A stretch of 64,000 nt of DNA from Polytrichum commune (lineage: Eukaryota > Streptophyta > Polytrichopsida > Polytrichales > Polytrichaceae), in contig OX485809.1 of the NCBI GenBank assembly GCA_950295325.1, positions 41,199,081-41,263,080 on the forward strand. Direction: 5' to 3'. A program made the position numbers and the translations under genes. Shown here one piece after another: positions 1 through 12,578 of this stretch; positions within the stretch are counted from its first letter, which is position 1, and every line of letters begins with the position of its first letter. The notes below the pieces were generated by a model. It worked only from the letters and a program-made list of their open reading frames with translations. It was not told the origin of the DNA and did no database searches.

Positions 1-3000
1 TACACGAGTGCAACAATCTAAGATAACATGGGCTAAAACTAGTTTGATGCAAGTTAGGCAAATGCCAAGCAAACTTTAAATAGAGGCATACTTGACATGC
101 TCAAAATTATAGACATAATAATTCTCAAACTCCAAAACTACCCTAAAGATGGTAACAACTAGGGTCATCTCCTACACTAGATTATTGTGGCTATGGCTTC
201 AATACAAGTTTTCCACAAGACACATGAACATACACCCCCCCCCCCCAAGAAAAGAAAACACACACACACACACAAACAAACTTCAAGACTTCAACACAAA
301 CTCACATGCCTCCCATAAAGATATATGTCCAATAACCTCCTCAAATCATCCACATCCACTACTAAACAAAGCCAAACCCTATCTCATTCATCGCACTAAA
401 CTTGCTAATAAACAAATTTATATTAAGTAACATGCAACAAACTCTTCAATACAAGACCCATACACGATCTTAACACACATCTCTTCTAAGGTAGATGGGC
501 CTTATTTAGTTCCATTTTGTTGTTTGCTACCTTATACAACTCAATTTTGTGAGTTCAAGTTTATGTGCATCCACAAATGCATATTAAGAAGCTAGGAACA
601 CTTTTATTAAGCTTTGGAGCTAGTAATTAAAAGTTGGTATGAATCATCAAAGCTCATTGACAGAGAGCTGTAAAAAGCCACATAGGTCCTCCCCCCAAAA
701 ATGTTCAATGTTGAGCATAGAACGGTCAACAAATTTTGAGCATGTAGTCCAATATTCTTTAGATACATGTCTTTCTAGTGTCAAGTCAAATTAGGATGTT
801 GACCTTTTAGTGCCATAAGCTAAATAAAGTAGACCCAAATTTAGATGTCTAAATAATCATAGAAAAAAATTAGGCTATCTACCTTGTAACATATCCATAG
901 GCCAGACGTCACCATCCCAAACTACCCCTCCATCCATAAATAGAAAAACTATGAACGCCTCAATCACACCCTCTCAAATCCCTTATGGGCCAACCCATCA
1001 ATTACACTTCCCCACATCTCTCAAACCATTATATTATGAAACGGCCAAGACACTTGTGCAACTAAAGAAACCACGTCTTCTAGCGACAAAACCTTCCTCC
1101 ATCTCTTGTGCACTAATGCGGATAAGGCCGTATCCAAAGTGAACACCAAACCTCACCTCATAGTCTCATAGCCTCATGTACAGTACAATCCCATTCTTAA
1201 AGGACTTCACATGGACAAACACAACAAAGCCTTAAACAAGATTTGCAAAATGCTCTTCACCCATCATATCATCATATTGAAATGTCTTCATCCCTCTTCA
1301 AGTCCATGATTGGATCTATGTTAACATTGCCCATGTAGCCTTAAAACTATCAATGCCCACCTCCCGGGGGGTGGACTCTTCATACAATGTACGAATTAAC
1401 ATTAGTGTAAGGAGGGGTATCATGTGAGGCATTGATATACATAGTGTACATAAGAGAGAGGTATTGATTTTCTCTAATGTTTATATTTGGAAAGGCTATT
1501 GGCAATGTCAAAGTAAATGTATATGTACAAAAAGGGGCTTAAGGTTTAGAAAAAATATTGACAATAGATGTTAGTTTCACCCAATCCACGTTTTCATCCA
1601 TTCTTGTCATATGGTAATAGTCCTTGAATGACTACATTGTCCATTCTTGTTAGGGTTTGCATTTGGGTGCTAGGTTTTACAAATTGGAGGCACTTGGAGC
1701 ACCCATGGGCTCCCTTGGGCTTTGTTTTTTGGACTGTGGCTAAGTTATTGTGCTCTTGGCTTTCTTCATTTGATTTAAACGTTGCATTCCATGTTCATTG
1801 GAAGTGAAAGTGGATTTTATAAGTAATAGAGGCATATTTGATTCATAATTATAGTTTGTATTTGTAGTGAAGGTATTCATCGCATTAAATTGAAAAGCTT
1901 AGCATAAATACATGAGTCCATTTTCTAGCTTGTTGTTAATACATACACATTTGTTTTTTTTGTTATTATTATTATTATTATTATTATTTTCTCTTGTAAA
2001 CTTCTAGTGAATAGGGGCTTAATTTCATAGTGACCCGCGCATGTCATTCACGTATCAAATGAAGAGTCTACGCCCTGAGGCCCACCTAGGCTTTGCTTAA
2101 ACATCCTTCTTTCAAGACTACCTACACATGCATCAACACTCAAACAACCTCAATAAACACTCACCCTCCACTGATTAGAGTTCACATATTGTCACGGTAG
2201 ATGCCCATACACATGCAACTAGAAGAAGAATAGACAAGTACTCCACACATCTCTAGACCATCGTAACAAAAAGATGGAAAGTCCAATGACTAATCGCCCC
2301 AAATGCATTCGAAAGTGAAGGAATCCACATACATAACATGGCGGCTTATGAGTTTGATTGGTGATAATAAAACCCATCTCTAACATGGTTCAATAGCTTG
2401 AGGGCATAGATGTTCTTCATTCATGCTCAGTATATTATCAACAAATCCTAGATTTTAAATTTGACCATAATTTTGGATTTGCGATTTTGGTCAAATAAAC
2501 TTTGGGTGAGTGGGTGCATGTGTCTTTTCTTTTTGGCTAACCCAATGTTAATATTTGACACCAATACCAACTCTTCAAATTAGGGTTGCAAATGGTTTGT
2601 GCAAAACATGACAACAATGATCTACAAAGGGTCACGATGCCTTGTGAAAAGGTCACGACAATTTGGATGAACAACGTTTACAACGATTCAAAGGACTTAG
2701 AGCACATAAACCATTTCCAAATATAATTCGTCACTGGATATTATTATTATTATTATTAGTTCTTTTTCACCCTCTTCTTTTCCATTTTGGTTCAAATATT
2801 GTGGGTCACAAAAAATTTGGTACTTTGACCCATGATCATCACAGAAATGGACTCCACATCTTCACAAATTACAGTACCGGCAAGTGAGACACAACAAGAG
2901 AACCATCTTCACTTTTCATATATATCTCAAAAGCTAAGATATGTGACCCTATTATTGGCACTTCCAAATCATTTCTTTGGCCGTTGAATTGGCTTAGGAT

Positions 3001-5095
3001 AAATCCATCCAAATTGCAAGTTGTAAAATTGCACTTGAGATGTAGAAGTCATAACAGTCCACAGTGCATATTGTTTTACTCTTCAAAGGATCACATAGCT
3101 CTTAATGTGTGATGAACTTAAAACGGTGTCTATGTATTGAGCAAAACATCCAATCTCATCATGAAACGTGTCTTTTTGGATGTCTGTTCATACCACTCCA
3201 ATATAAGTTCAATTAAAGGGGAATGAGGTCACTCTTCTTAATTGGACACCTATATTCTAACATCCAAGATGGTGACCTCATGCAGATTTAAGATGAAATG
3301 CAATGTCACCCATGCACATTTTGAAGTTTGAAGCTTCAAAGTTATTTTGTTCGTTGAAGAGATCAGAAAACAAACACATACAAGTCACTGGTACAACATC
3401 TGAGCTCTTGGCAAAAGTGACTTGACCTTCAAAAGTTAACAGAATGATGAGTCCATCAGCCAATATCTTTGCAAATTCGGAGCTCAACACACATTTGTGT
3501 TCTTAGAAACACAAGGTTTTCATGTATAAATACATCCCATTCCATGGAGCCTCAAGTTATTCTTTCAATTAGACCAACAAGTTAACATTAGCCTCTATCT
3601 CATGGAGGCTACCACACTCCACCACTCTAGAGAATTCACTGGTTAGGTTCCCTGACTTAAAAATTTCATTTCATTTCATTCGTTCCCATTTTCAAAATGT
3701 CCAAGCTCTGATTTTAAAAAGAAAGAAAAAGAGTCTGCAAACAAATAATCTGCAAACAATCAAGCAGAAGCAGTCGTTCGATCGATCCATCTAACGGTCG
3801 TTTTTCAGTTTTTCAAACGAAGTTATCGCATCAATCAAGCAGACACAGTCGTTTGATCGATCCACCTAACGGTCGTTTTTCGAGCAAAGTCATCACATCC
3901 ATATCATCAAGGAACACTAAGAGTTACCAGATAAACTTTTGCAGAAAAATTTGGTTCCTGGAAAGTCTGCTTGCACATGCCCTCCCCAGGAGGAACCCAA
4001 TTGATTCTTCAATTGATAATGTTGAAATAGGCATATACATATAATGCTTGCAAAATACCTCACAAGGAAATACAAAAGGCTCAACTTGTGCATCTTTGTA
4101 TCCCTTCCTACAACAAGCACTCAGAGGAGTTGATCTCTTCCATTTTGCAAGCGCAGTTCAGGGTCAAGGCCAAATGACCCCCCATTTGTGTGAAAAAAAT
4201 CAGCTTGCAGCACTCCCAAACTTCGTAAATACTGGATTCTTCAAGTACCACCCAACCTCGCAGAGGTTGTTTTGCGTTGCAAAAATTTGTTTCTCCTCTG
4301 TGAAGAGTCCTAAAGACATTGGATTATTTATCCACCACGGCCTATTACGGCAAAAATCATTGCAGAAACCCCTAATTAAGCCTGTCTTACACTACCCATC
4401 ATAAATACATGTCTGTATGCGCAGCAAGTGGAAAGTAGTGCCACCTAAACCCAAAACTTCTGCCAATAAAAGTGAGAGGCGGCTTCATCCTCTTCATCAT
4501 CCAAGGTTCCTCCCAAAGGCTATCTTCAAGACATCAATCATCAATCCTCGGAGAAAAGTGGCTTCGATTCAAAGTGTCGTCATCTTTTGAGTTGGAGGCA
4601 GATTGCACCAAAAGAAAACGCGAGAGGCTTTGTTGGCCGCGTGACAATGATGTGGAGCTCGTAAACTTATTGAAGCACCTGGATCCATATTTCAGGGGGC
4701 CTTTTGCTCTTTGTTGTTTTTTGTTCCTCTTGACATGAAAGCTGATTCATCTAAAATATGGTGATGATGTGCAAAATTGTGCCGCGCCCTGAAACACAAC
4801 CAACCCTCCACAAGTGAAGAACCATCATCACTATTTCCCTGCTTGTCAAAGGTGCTCTCAAAATACCGTAGAGGGCTCTCTATTCCAACCAAAATTCATT
4901 CATCTTCCTTTGGATTCTGCCACATGTCATGCTCACATTGACGCAGGCCCAATTGTATCCATCATGGAAACCATATTCCAGAACTTGTAAAGATGTAAAT
5001 AGAGTATGCCCTCTTAACAGTATGACCCCATTCTTCCATTCAGAATCTTTTCATTCATTCCTGCTTTTCCTTCAGTCCATCCTGTAGTTTTTCCA
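1..5095. other. Gene-free region downstream of the ABI3-like gene
   Basis: No convincing gene is visible; the open frames are short and lack family motifs. The stretch holds a 12-base C run at 235-246, an AC microsatellite near 260-275, a TTA microsatellite at about 1,963-1,987 and a 75-bp tandem repeat (listed separately). The 3' untranslated region of the ABI3-like gene should occupy the right-hand end on the reverse strand, but I could not place a clear polyadenylation signal. Confidence 0.6.
3757..3906. repeat. 75-bp tandem repeat, two copies
   Basis: Two adjacent copies begin at 3,757 and 3,832. Both contain CAATCAAGCAGA, then GTCGTT(T/C)GATCGATCCA and CTAACGGTCGTTTTT. The copies differ by a few substitutions and diverge toward the right end of the second unit. 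Confidence 0.8.
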
Positions 5096-8000
5096 TCAGC
5101 CAGCTGGTTCAGGTTTCGGTGACTTAGGTGTTGCCGCCAGAATCTCGTCCAATGGAAAGTCGAGATTCAAGCTTGGAAACCGTTCAAGCGGCTGAAGCAA
5201 GCCTTCGGATCCGAATGGTGTGCCCATATTGTTCATGATATCCTTCAAAAATGGATCGGCATCGCCTACTTTTGGGTGCTCCTTCAAAATACTTTCGGGA
5301 GCTCCACCCCCATAAATTCTATCCGTGACCAACCCCTTGACCTTTTGCATCATCCCCTCCTCTAGAGGAATCTTCTCTGACTTTTTCACCTGCATCCCAG
5401 TGCCATTTGAGCTCACCTGCTTCTTTCCTCGAATAATCTGCCAATATCAAAAAACCACATGGTAGCTCAGTACTAAATCATAATAAACTGCACATAATCT
5501 CATTGACCACGTCACAAACTTCCAGAGGCACACTTATTGTGTAGACATGATAATATAGAGTTATCCTCTTGACTTAACATGACTTTTGATCAGGAGTTGA
5601 TTGTTCTGAATACAACAACTTCCATGTTTTGTAAGTATTTGGTGCATGCTTGGCGGTAGTGTGGAGGTTTAAGCTAGCACATTCTATATCAGACCATTGA
5701 GGATCAAACTCATTTTGCCATGCCAAGAGGTGCTAAAATGAGTTTGGCCCTCAATGAACCAAAATAAGTTTCTCTTCATTCAAATTCAAACACTACTTCT
5801 ATGCATGCACCGTAAGTGGAAAAACAATTATTGATATTTGTATGCAAAACAACCAATAGAAAACCATAGGGGGATCTGACAAAAAGCCCCATTGAGGTAA
5901 AGGATAACTCTATTATGTTGAAAAAACATATCAGTTTCAATTGATATTGTTATCCCCTTTTATTGTGTGCCACATTCCAAAGCAACTTACTACATAAGAT
6001 TCACATGTAGTGTAGGATTATTACATTTTACACCACAATTTGGAAGTTTGTGATACATCCTTTGGTGGATACATTATATTATCATGTTCTCAACATCTGA
6101 AGTCTCGTCAGTATCAAACTGGTCCACCTGTACAGCTAGAAGGAACCACCATTACTGGCAGCTAAGGAAGGATATAACTTACAAATTTGCCTTGCCGATC
6201 CTTGTAAAGGATAAGCAAATCTCCTTCTGCAAGGTGATGAAATTTCACAAACTCTCCTGCAAGAGCCAAGCAAAACTTTCTTCAGTGTCACACGACCATC
6301 TTGCATTCTGATGTCTGAAGTGCAGTCTATTACAAGTTAGTACTGAGCTCTTTGTGACGTTCTTCTGAATTCTGAAGTGCAGATTTATTTCCCAGTTCTA
6401 CTTTTCTTTCTTACCCAACAAGGAGTGTCAACGAACACATACCACAGGCCACAAGAAGATTGGCAAATGGGTTGGAAAGCTAAACAGGAACAAAGAGCTC
6501 ACCTGTATTCTCCAGCAAGTACATCCGGCTCTTGTTATTGGGCCAGAACCTACTATCATCCAACACAGTTACACATTGTCACTACCATGTAAACATTCTT
6601 CTAATGCACTCATAACTCACCTACATGGATGAATCTTTTCCTCAGAAAACAAAAAGAAAAAGAGAATGTGAGGGAGATAGATAGTGAAGTACTTTAATAG
6701 CTGGTATTGTAACTGTATCATTCTTTTCACAGGTTGCATGCTTCAAACAAGGAAAATAATCACTCCAACCTAGAAACCAACTCAAAACTTTTCCTCTTTT
6801 CAGGCAGATAAGACCAGACCCAGAATGACTTTTAAGAAGAACCAAGACTGACTTACGATGAATCAGCAGAAACAATCAAGGGTTATGACCTCACTTCTTT
6901 AGGCGGAAGTGTCACACTGAAAGATAAAAACACCAACAACAACCAACAAAACCAAGAACCTCAAGAATGGGAAAATCATGAAGGAATAAAAACTTGACAA
7001 AAGACAGGTATATTATGCTGTTGAACACCACCATGCTGACAAGAAACCACATAAATTAAGCAATGAACTGATCTGGTCAAAATCAAAATAAAGCCGCAGA
7101 CTCATCCCAATGAAGTAACTAAACAGATAAAAAAAATATAAAAAAAATATAAAAAATCAAGTCATGGTCAGCACAGAAAAGGTGGAATACAGTCCTACAG
7201 TGACATTCAAATAACAGCAACGAGAAATAGAACAAGATGTTTGTAATTTCGGGCACTTGACAGACAATAAGGCTTAGATCCTAGAGATTTAAATGCAATT
7301 CACCAAAAGAAATAAAACTAAGTAGGCAGCAAGTTCTAAACCATGACAGGACAAAAAAAACAGTGCATCCACTGTTCTCCCACTTAATCTTTTACTGAAA
7401 TCTCCTTAAATCAGTCATGACTCTCAGCATTTGCCCACCTGTATCGGAAATTCCAGCAGACATCAGAGTCAAAATCCTCTACTTGGAGATTGATGCCCCC
7501 TCTCATAGCAAGGAGAGGCAGGTGTTGCTCAGACTCTTTCTGCAAATCATCAACAAAAACCTGCATTGAGGGCTGTGCACTGACATAAAAACTCGCATTT
7601 TGCTCATCATATATGACTTCCAACACAGCAAGTTTCGAATGATAGTGAAGCCATGAGGGGAGAACACCACTGACCTTAGGGAGAACAATTCGTCCAAGAT
7701 TGCCAACATCACTATTTCGGAGCTCTTTTTGCAGCAGAAAGGTCAATGCCTCCACGTTCCGTCCCTGTACATATCCCACCTTCATAATTGAGAACATACA
7801 TACAGGCATCACAATCGCAGGTGGGTCGCACAAGTGCCAAGAAATCTTGTACACAGGTATACACAACAACATGAAATTTTTGTTGTCAATCAAGGTGCGT
7901 GCCAATCGGAAGAGTTTAGTCTTGACCTTCGTAGTACTGTCATAGAGATTTTATTCATCAGCTTCATCATGAAGGGGACTGAAAAGCTGCCACCACAAGA

Positions 8001-10259
8001 AACTAGCTTCATCACCCCTAAACTATGTGGAACAGATATCTGCAGCCTTGTTACAGTAGAAAAATTGAGAGCTCAAAGAAAGGAGCCTTTGAGAAAATGT
8101 CTTACGCACACTAGTTCACTCAACTCCACTTTACACTTGAGCTTTCAACTTGAGAGCTTGAACTTTTTTACCAAGCTTACAACATTCACATGGTGGCTGG
8201 ATGGATCCCATGTGGAAGGACTACGACAAGCTCTTAGTCATTCTTGACAAGCTCTTGGCCAAACTCCTAATCTATCTCGTGGAGATAGCTTAAGAATATC
8301 AAGAGTTCGAGCTACCATTTTGTGCACCCCAAGCCAATGAGCATGGCCACTTAACAATTGCTCAAAATATTGAGAGCTAGAAGATTAGTCAAGCTCTTAA
8401 TATTTTCACCTTTGGATGAATGCTCGTCAACTCCAAGAAATCAAACTCCCAGATAGTGCAAGTTTGGGCTCTCAACTTGAGCTCTAGTGTAAAAAGTGGC
8501 CTGAAAATGATATACACTAATGTTGAAGAGAAAGAAGGTCTATATTACACACCTTTCGTTGCGCTCTGACAGAACCACCAACTGGCCAAAATTCTAATCT
8601 GTCTCATGGACACTGCAGAATGTCAAGAGTTCAGGTTTCATTTTGTGGGCCACAAGCCAATAGGCATGGCCACTTTACACTTGCTCAGACTATTGAGAGC
8701 TTGAAGATTGCTCAAGCTCTCAATAGTTTGAGCTCTGGATGAATGCTTGTCATCTCCAAGAATACAAACTCCCAAAAATCGTAAGTTCAAGTCCTCAACT
8801 CGAGCTCCAGTGTAAAAAAAGCGGCCTGAAAATATATACACTAAAGAAGGTCCACATTACACACCTTTCGTTCTGCATTGACACCACCTGCAATCTGTCC
8901 ACCAACCTGAGAACTCCCCGTCCTCCTCATCCCTCCCATCTCCTGTAACCCCGCCTGCGAGGAACCCCCACACCCAGACCCAGACGTCGCGGTTGCATTC
9001 GCACTGCTCGAGGTTCGAGCATGGTGCGACATGGATTGCCGTTGCCTCGCCATCCGGTTTCTTCTCGCAGCTCTTGTGGTGGCCGCGGGAGAATTATCAA
9101 CAGGGTTTCCACCACCATTTGTTCCACATGCATATGCTAACCCTAACCCTGCCTGCATGTTGCAATACAATTGTTGCTGCATTCCCCCATCCTCGCACTT
9201 CATCTGTGGCATCATCGGTCCCATCGAAAGCGCCGGACCTGAAACACCACCCATTTCTGATTTCGGAAAAGGGTACTGCTGCCCTGGCATCATCGCCACC
9301 GCCGTCGTCATCGGCATGCTACCACCAATGCCCATGAACGTGGTGGTTGGTTGGTGGTAAATTGCTTCACTCGCATTCTCAACCATCATCAACCGGCGGG
9401 ACTTGAACCGGTGAAGATGATGAAGCTCCTGCTGTGCTCCACCGGGTGTCCCCATCGAGTCAGCCGACTTCAACCGATGAAGATGATGCATCTCCTGTGC
9501 TCCGCCGAATGTGGTGTTGGCCGATATCGGCATCTCGGCAAGCCCGCCGAACGGGTGGAACCTGTCATTTCTCTGGTGAAGCATTGGTTCAAGCACCGCC
9601 CCATATGCCGCAGCGGAGGCAGCCGCAGCAGCGACGCTCATAGCAAAATCGAAGGGCATGCTATTATGTTGTTGCTGTGATTGATCCAAACTGCTTTCGG
9701 TGGGCGAGGAGGACGATTTGCACCCTTTTTGTTCCTTAACCCACATGATGATATAACCCATGAGGCTCTTAAGCCCTTTCTCGCCGCCTCCTAGGGTTTC
9801 AATCGCACGGTTGAGCACTGCTTCGTTCACTTTCACCTTCTTCAGTATGGCCCTCACGTTTCCGTCGCGTAGAATCGACAGGGAGCTGTCATCTGCACCA
9901 TCCGTAAAGCCCGAGCCATTGTGGTCGGAGGAGCTCGTTGTGGAGTAGGACGCGGATTCAACCTGTGAGCAGAAGTCCCCGCTGCCTTCGTGTTCCATAC
10001 TAGAAGAGGGATTTGAAGACGGGTTCGAAGAGTGTGTGGAGGATTGGGGGAACGGAACACTGGGGAGGGCTTGCGTGTTGAGCCACGAGCTCTCTTCGCT
10101 CTCTAAATGTAGAGTGGCCGCGTCCCGTTCCTTAAGATCTTCAAGTGCAAACTCAAGGCTTGCCCAGTTTGCTCCACTCATCATCTCCCGGGATGACTCT
10201 ACTCCCCGCAGCATCTCACACTGCTGCTTGATTTTTGTAGCTTCCATCCTTGACGACAT
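5096..10259 (-). CDS. ABI3: ABI3/VP1-type B3 transcription factor, six exons
   Basis: This is a nuclear transcription factor of the ABI3/VIVIPAROUS1 family. Family members act in abscisic acid responses and in seed or desiccation programmes, bind RY elements through B3 and contact bZIP partners through B1. Exons (reverse strand) are 10,259-8,865, 7,764-7,675, 7,539-7,439, 6,549-6,503, 6,256-6,183 and 5,437-5,096. All introns are GT-AG and every phase fits, giving 682 residues; Arabidopsis ABI3 is about 720. B1 is near residues 128-179 (AIETLGGGEKGLKSLMGYII). B2 is near 393-409 (RAARRNRMARQRQ). B3 is near 468-577 and contains SDVGNLGRIVLPK, RYRFWPNNKSRMYLLENTG and GEFVKFHHLAEGDLLILY. About 105 residues follow B3. 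The ATG at 10,259 is the first in the open frame, but the frame stays open to 10,313 and TATCAG precedes it, so an upstream exon is possible. Confidence 0.9.
8128..8826. mobile_element. TIR-element repeat in intron 1, partly duplicated
   Basis: Intron 1 of the ABI3-like gene contains an end reading CCACTTTACACTTGAGC at about 8,131 and opposite ends reading GAGCTCTAGTGTAAAAAGTGGCCT (8,483-8,506, shown with one central run) and a similar block at 8,803-8,826. The same terminal pattern (GGCCACTT, then ACAC, then GAG, then GAGAGC) recurs at 16,698-17,812, 27,596-28,182 and 52,998-53,566. I read this as a non-autonomous DNA element inserted in the intron and later tandemly duplicated. Superfamily and exact ends are not settled. 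Confidence 0.55.
8253..8888. repeat. 312-bp tandem duplication covering intron 1 and the exon 1 end
   Basis: The two units are about 8,253-8,576 and 8,577-8,888. They share AAGCCAATxxGCATGGCCACTT, AATGCT(C/T)GTCA, a GTGTAAAA-rich block and the stretch ACACACCTTTCGTT. The last stretch is the end of exon 1 plus its donor (exon end 8,865) in the right unit and a copy (pseudo-exon end 8,553) in the left unit. The offset between the two donors is exactly 312 bp. The units are diverged by many substitutions, so the duplication is old. Confidence 0.8.
8684..8732 (-). repeat. 21-bp-stem hairpin in intron 1
   Basis: Arms 8,684-8,704 and 8,712-8,732 are inverted repeats with one mismatch (which is a G:U in RNA) around a 7-base loop. 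The diverged counterpart in the left duplication unit, near 8,370-8,420, is a weaker hairpin. It lies in the intron of the ABI3-like gene and inside the TIR-like repeat. A small-RNA origin is possible but nothing in the sequence proves it. Confidence 0.6.
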
Positions 10260-12282
10260 CAGCACCTGCTGATACAATTCGGTCAGAAACAAATCAAAAA
10301 AATTGAAAATACTTCAATTCAACTATTGTTGCAAAATGGACCCCTTACGCCAAAACTGGACAAAAGAGCGATCTGATGTATTTAGGTGAATGAAAAACAT
10401 GATGAAAATTGTCGTTGCCTCCCACCCTACTTAAGACTACAAACTCAATGCAATGTCCCTAGGTGTCAAGCTCTCTCCATCTCCGCATCTTAGCAACACA
10501 CATGGCGGCTGACAAAAACCTGGAAACTCGCAAAAGAGTCTTGAGAGATAGTTCACAAGCTTCGTTAAGAAAGTTAAATGCGACAGAACTACAGAAACAC
10601 AATCCAACACCGATGCACTGGCTATGTCGATAGGGTACGGGATTGGGATCCGGACAGGTGCAACCGGTATACAAAGTGAAGAGAAGACTGAACAACAACC
10701 TGAGAGAGATGATGAATTGATGCTTGATTTTATCCAATTTCACAACATCATCATTTGTCCCCACTCAGAAGCTCTCCTCTTAGAGCTGCTGCACATCCAC
10801 AATAGCAGCGATGATGATGATGAAGACCACCCTATCAAGATACAGAGCAACCAGAACATAGCCCCAACCACACCAAGTCTAAGTCTAAGTCAAGCAGAAG
10901 CAGAAGCAGGAGCAGCAACTTCCACTTAGCACCATAACAACTAAGTTGTGAGTTTTCTGTTGGTGTGGTGTCTGTTTACCATTTCGGCAGGGCTGTCTGT
11001 CGTCTCCCCCGGTCCAAAATGCCAGAGATCTCCTTAAACAGAGCAGAGCAAGACCCAGAGCAACTGCTCCCCTGAGAGAGAAGGTTTGTTCTCCCTGGCG
11101 CCTGTTGAATTATTGTTGCGGATATTGAGGAGGTCACAATTTGCAAGCTTCCAGTACAGGAAGGCTTGTTAACCGTATCATCGTCATCACACGGCATTCG
11201 TTTCCAATCTCACCGACCATCCTCATCGTCGCCTCCGCCCAGGAGGTGGACTGGTCACCTCTGTGTGTGTGTGTGTGTGTGTGTCTCTCTCTCTCTCTCT
11301 GCGCCCTCTCTTTTCTCTTTCTTTCTTCACCGTCACTTGACTCACAAGCTAGCTCCCCTCCGCCAGCTACAGTCGACCCTCCACTACCAAAACCTGATCG
11401 AAAATGCTCCTCCGAACAGCATCTCCACTTGGCAAGGGTCAATCCCTCTCCCTATCTATCTGTCTGTCCTTCTCAGCCACCGTGGACAGTTACACCTTTC
11501 TTAACTTATGAGATCCCCACAAGCTTTATTCTTGGCCCAAATGCCCCACTCTTCCTTGGATCCGGTGCCACAACCACCCTTACGATCTCACAGCAGCACC
11601 TCTACCTCCACCCGCACCAAATCCTCCAAACTCCATCGCCCTGCTAAGTTCTAACCCACGTCAACAACAACATCAACCGGAACTCCGCAACCTTACCCTC
11701 GAAGATGATGACCTCTTCCTCTCCACCACTAACAGCAAGGAAGCAACCAACCCCAACCGAACCAAACCTCTACTCCGACAAGGAAACGACGACGACGACA
11801 ACAACAGCAACAAGGGGAGCCGGAGCGTCACTATAATACTACTGCGCCGAGAAGCGAGCCCCGAAACGCATCGACGGCGGCGACCCAGCACGCACAAAGA
11901 CGGCAGGCACCGATTGGGCGCCCAAGGTGGGAGTTTTTGGCAGGCAAAAGTGGGAGTTTCTGGGCGAGGGGCAAAAATGGTATCCGTGGACCCTCATTCA
12001 CCGAGCGAAGGAGACAAGAGAGGCGAGGGGAGGGGAGGGGGAGCGGAGCGGAGGAGGGAGAGAGAAGAGAGACGACACAGAGCGGGACAAGGGGGAGCTC
12101 TGCTGGCAATTAGCTGAGTTGGCAGTCCAGTCAGATTCTCAGGGACGCGTGTCGGGCTGTGAGCGGCCTTCGGATCGCGCATTGAACTAGGTCCTGCGCC
12201 AGTCGTGGTGAGTGGGTAGGAAGGAAGGTAGGGACCTTTTTAACTTTTGGGAGGTTGAACTAGAACAATGAACAGACAGCTA
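10260..12282. other. Upstream region of the ABI3-like gene
   Basis: This 2-kb stretch is more GC-rich and less repeat-laden than most of the window and should contain the promoter and 5' untranslated region. It holds a TG then CT compound microsatellite at 11,262-11,300 and purine-rich runs at 12,010-12,075. The open frames in it (for example 11,141-11,647) are low-complexity and carry no motifs. I could not choose a transcription start or a TATA box with confidence. Confidence 0.5.
12145..12153 (+). promoter_or_regulatory. CE3-like ABA coupling element
   Basis: The 9-mer ACGCGTGTC is identical to the core of coupling element 3, known from ABA-responsive cereal promoters. It lies about 1.9 kb upstream of the chosen ATG of the ABI3-like gene. 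Its role here is inference; a chance match in a region this size is unlikely but possible, and the distance to the real transcription start is unknown. Confidence 0.3.
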
Positions 12283-12482
12283 CACAAGCTTATAGTTACA
12301 GATGAACTGGTTGAGTTTTAAAATAGCCTGTTAAAATTCAAGACTTCGGGAAAACTACCGATGGATTTACAAGAATTTATTCTTCAATTCAATAAAGAAA
12401 ACGAGAAAAAAAAGAAGGAAGATGTCAATGTGTAACATGATTGATATTTGGAACACTAGGATCTCGACTGATTATGCCCAAA
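12283..12482 (+). repeat. Dispersed repeat family C, copy 1
   Basis: It shares the landmarks GTTACAGATGAACTG, AAGACTTCGG, GATGTCAA(T/C)(A/G)TGTAAC and GGATCTCGAC(T/C)GA with copies at 24,086-24,240, 25,024-25,113 and 56,578-56,790. No coding potential is seen and the class is not recognised; a fragment of a larger retroelement is one possibility. Confidence 0.65.
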
Positions 12483-12578
12483 CATCTTCCCATATACTGA
12501 AAACTAGAAGAGTGGAACTTAATTAGTAATACGCTTTAGCATTGCAGGGTGGCTTCCAATGACATTGGCAGCTAGGTA

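Noticed and set aside
7411-7905. A 164-codon reverse open frame across the B3 start
   Set aside because: It runs through an intron. The GTCAGT donor after IVLPK (7,675) and the TTTGCAG acceptor at 7,539 remove a non-homologous stretch and restore the B3 consensus.
8993-9680. Several forward open frames of 69-114 codons
   Set aside because: They are antisense shadows of exon 1 of the ABI3-like gene and carry no motifs.
11141-11647. 168-codon forward open frame
   Set aside because: Driven by a TG/CT microsatellite; low-complexity protein with no domain.
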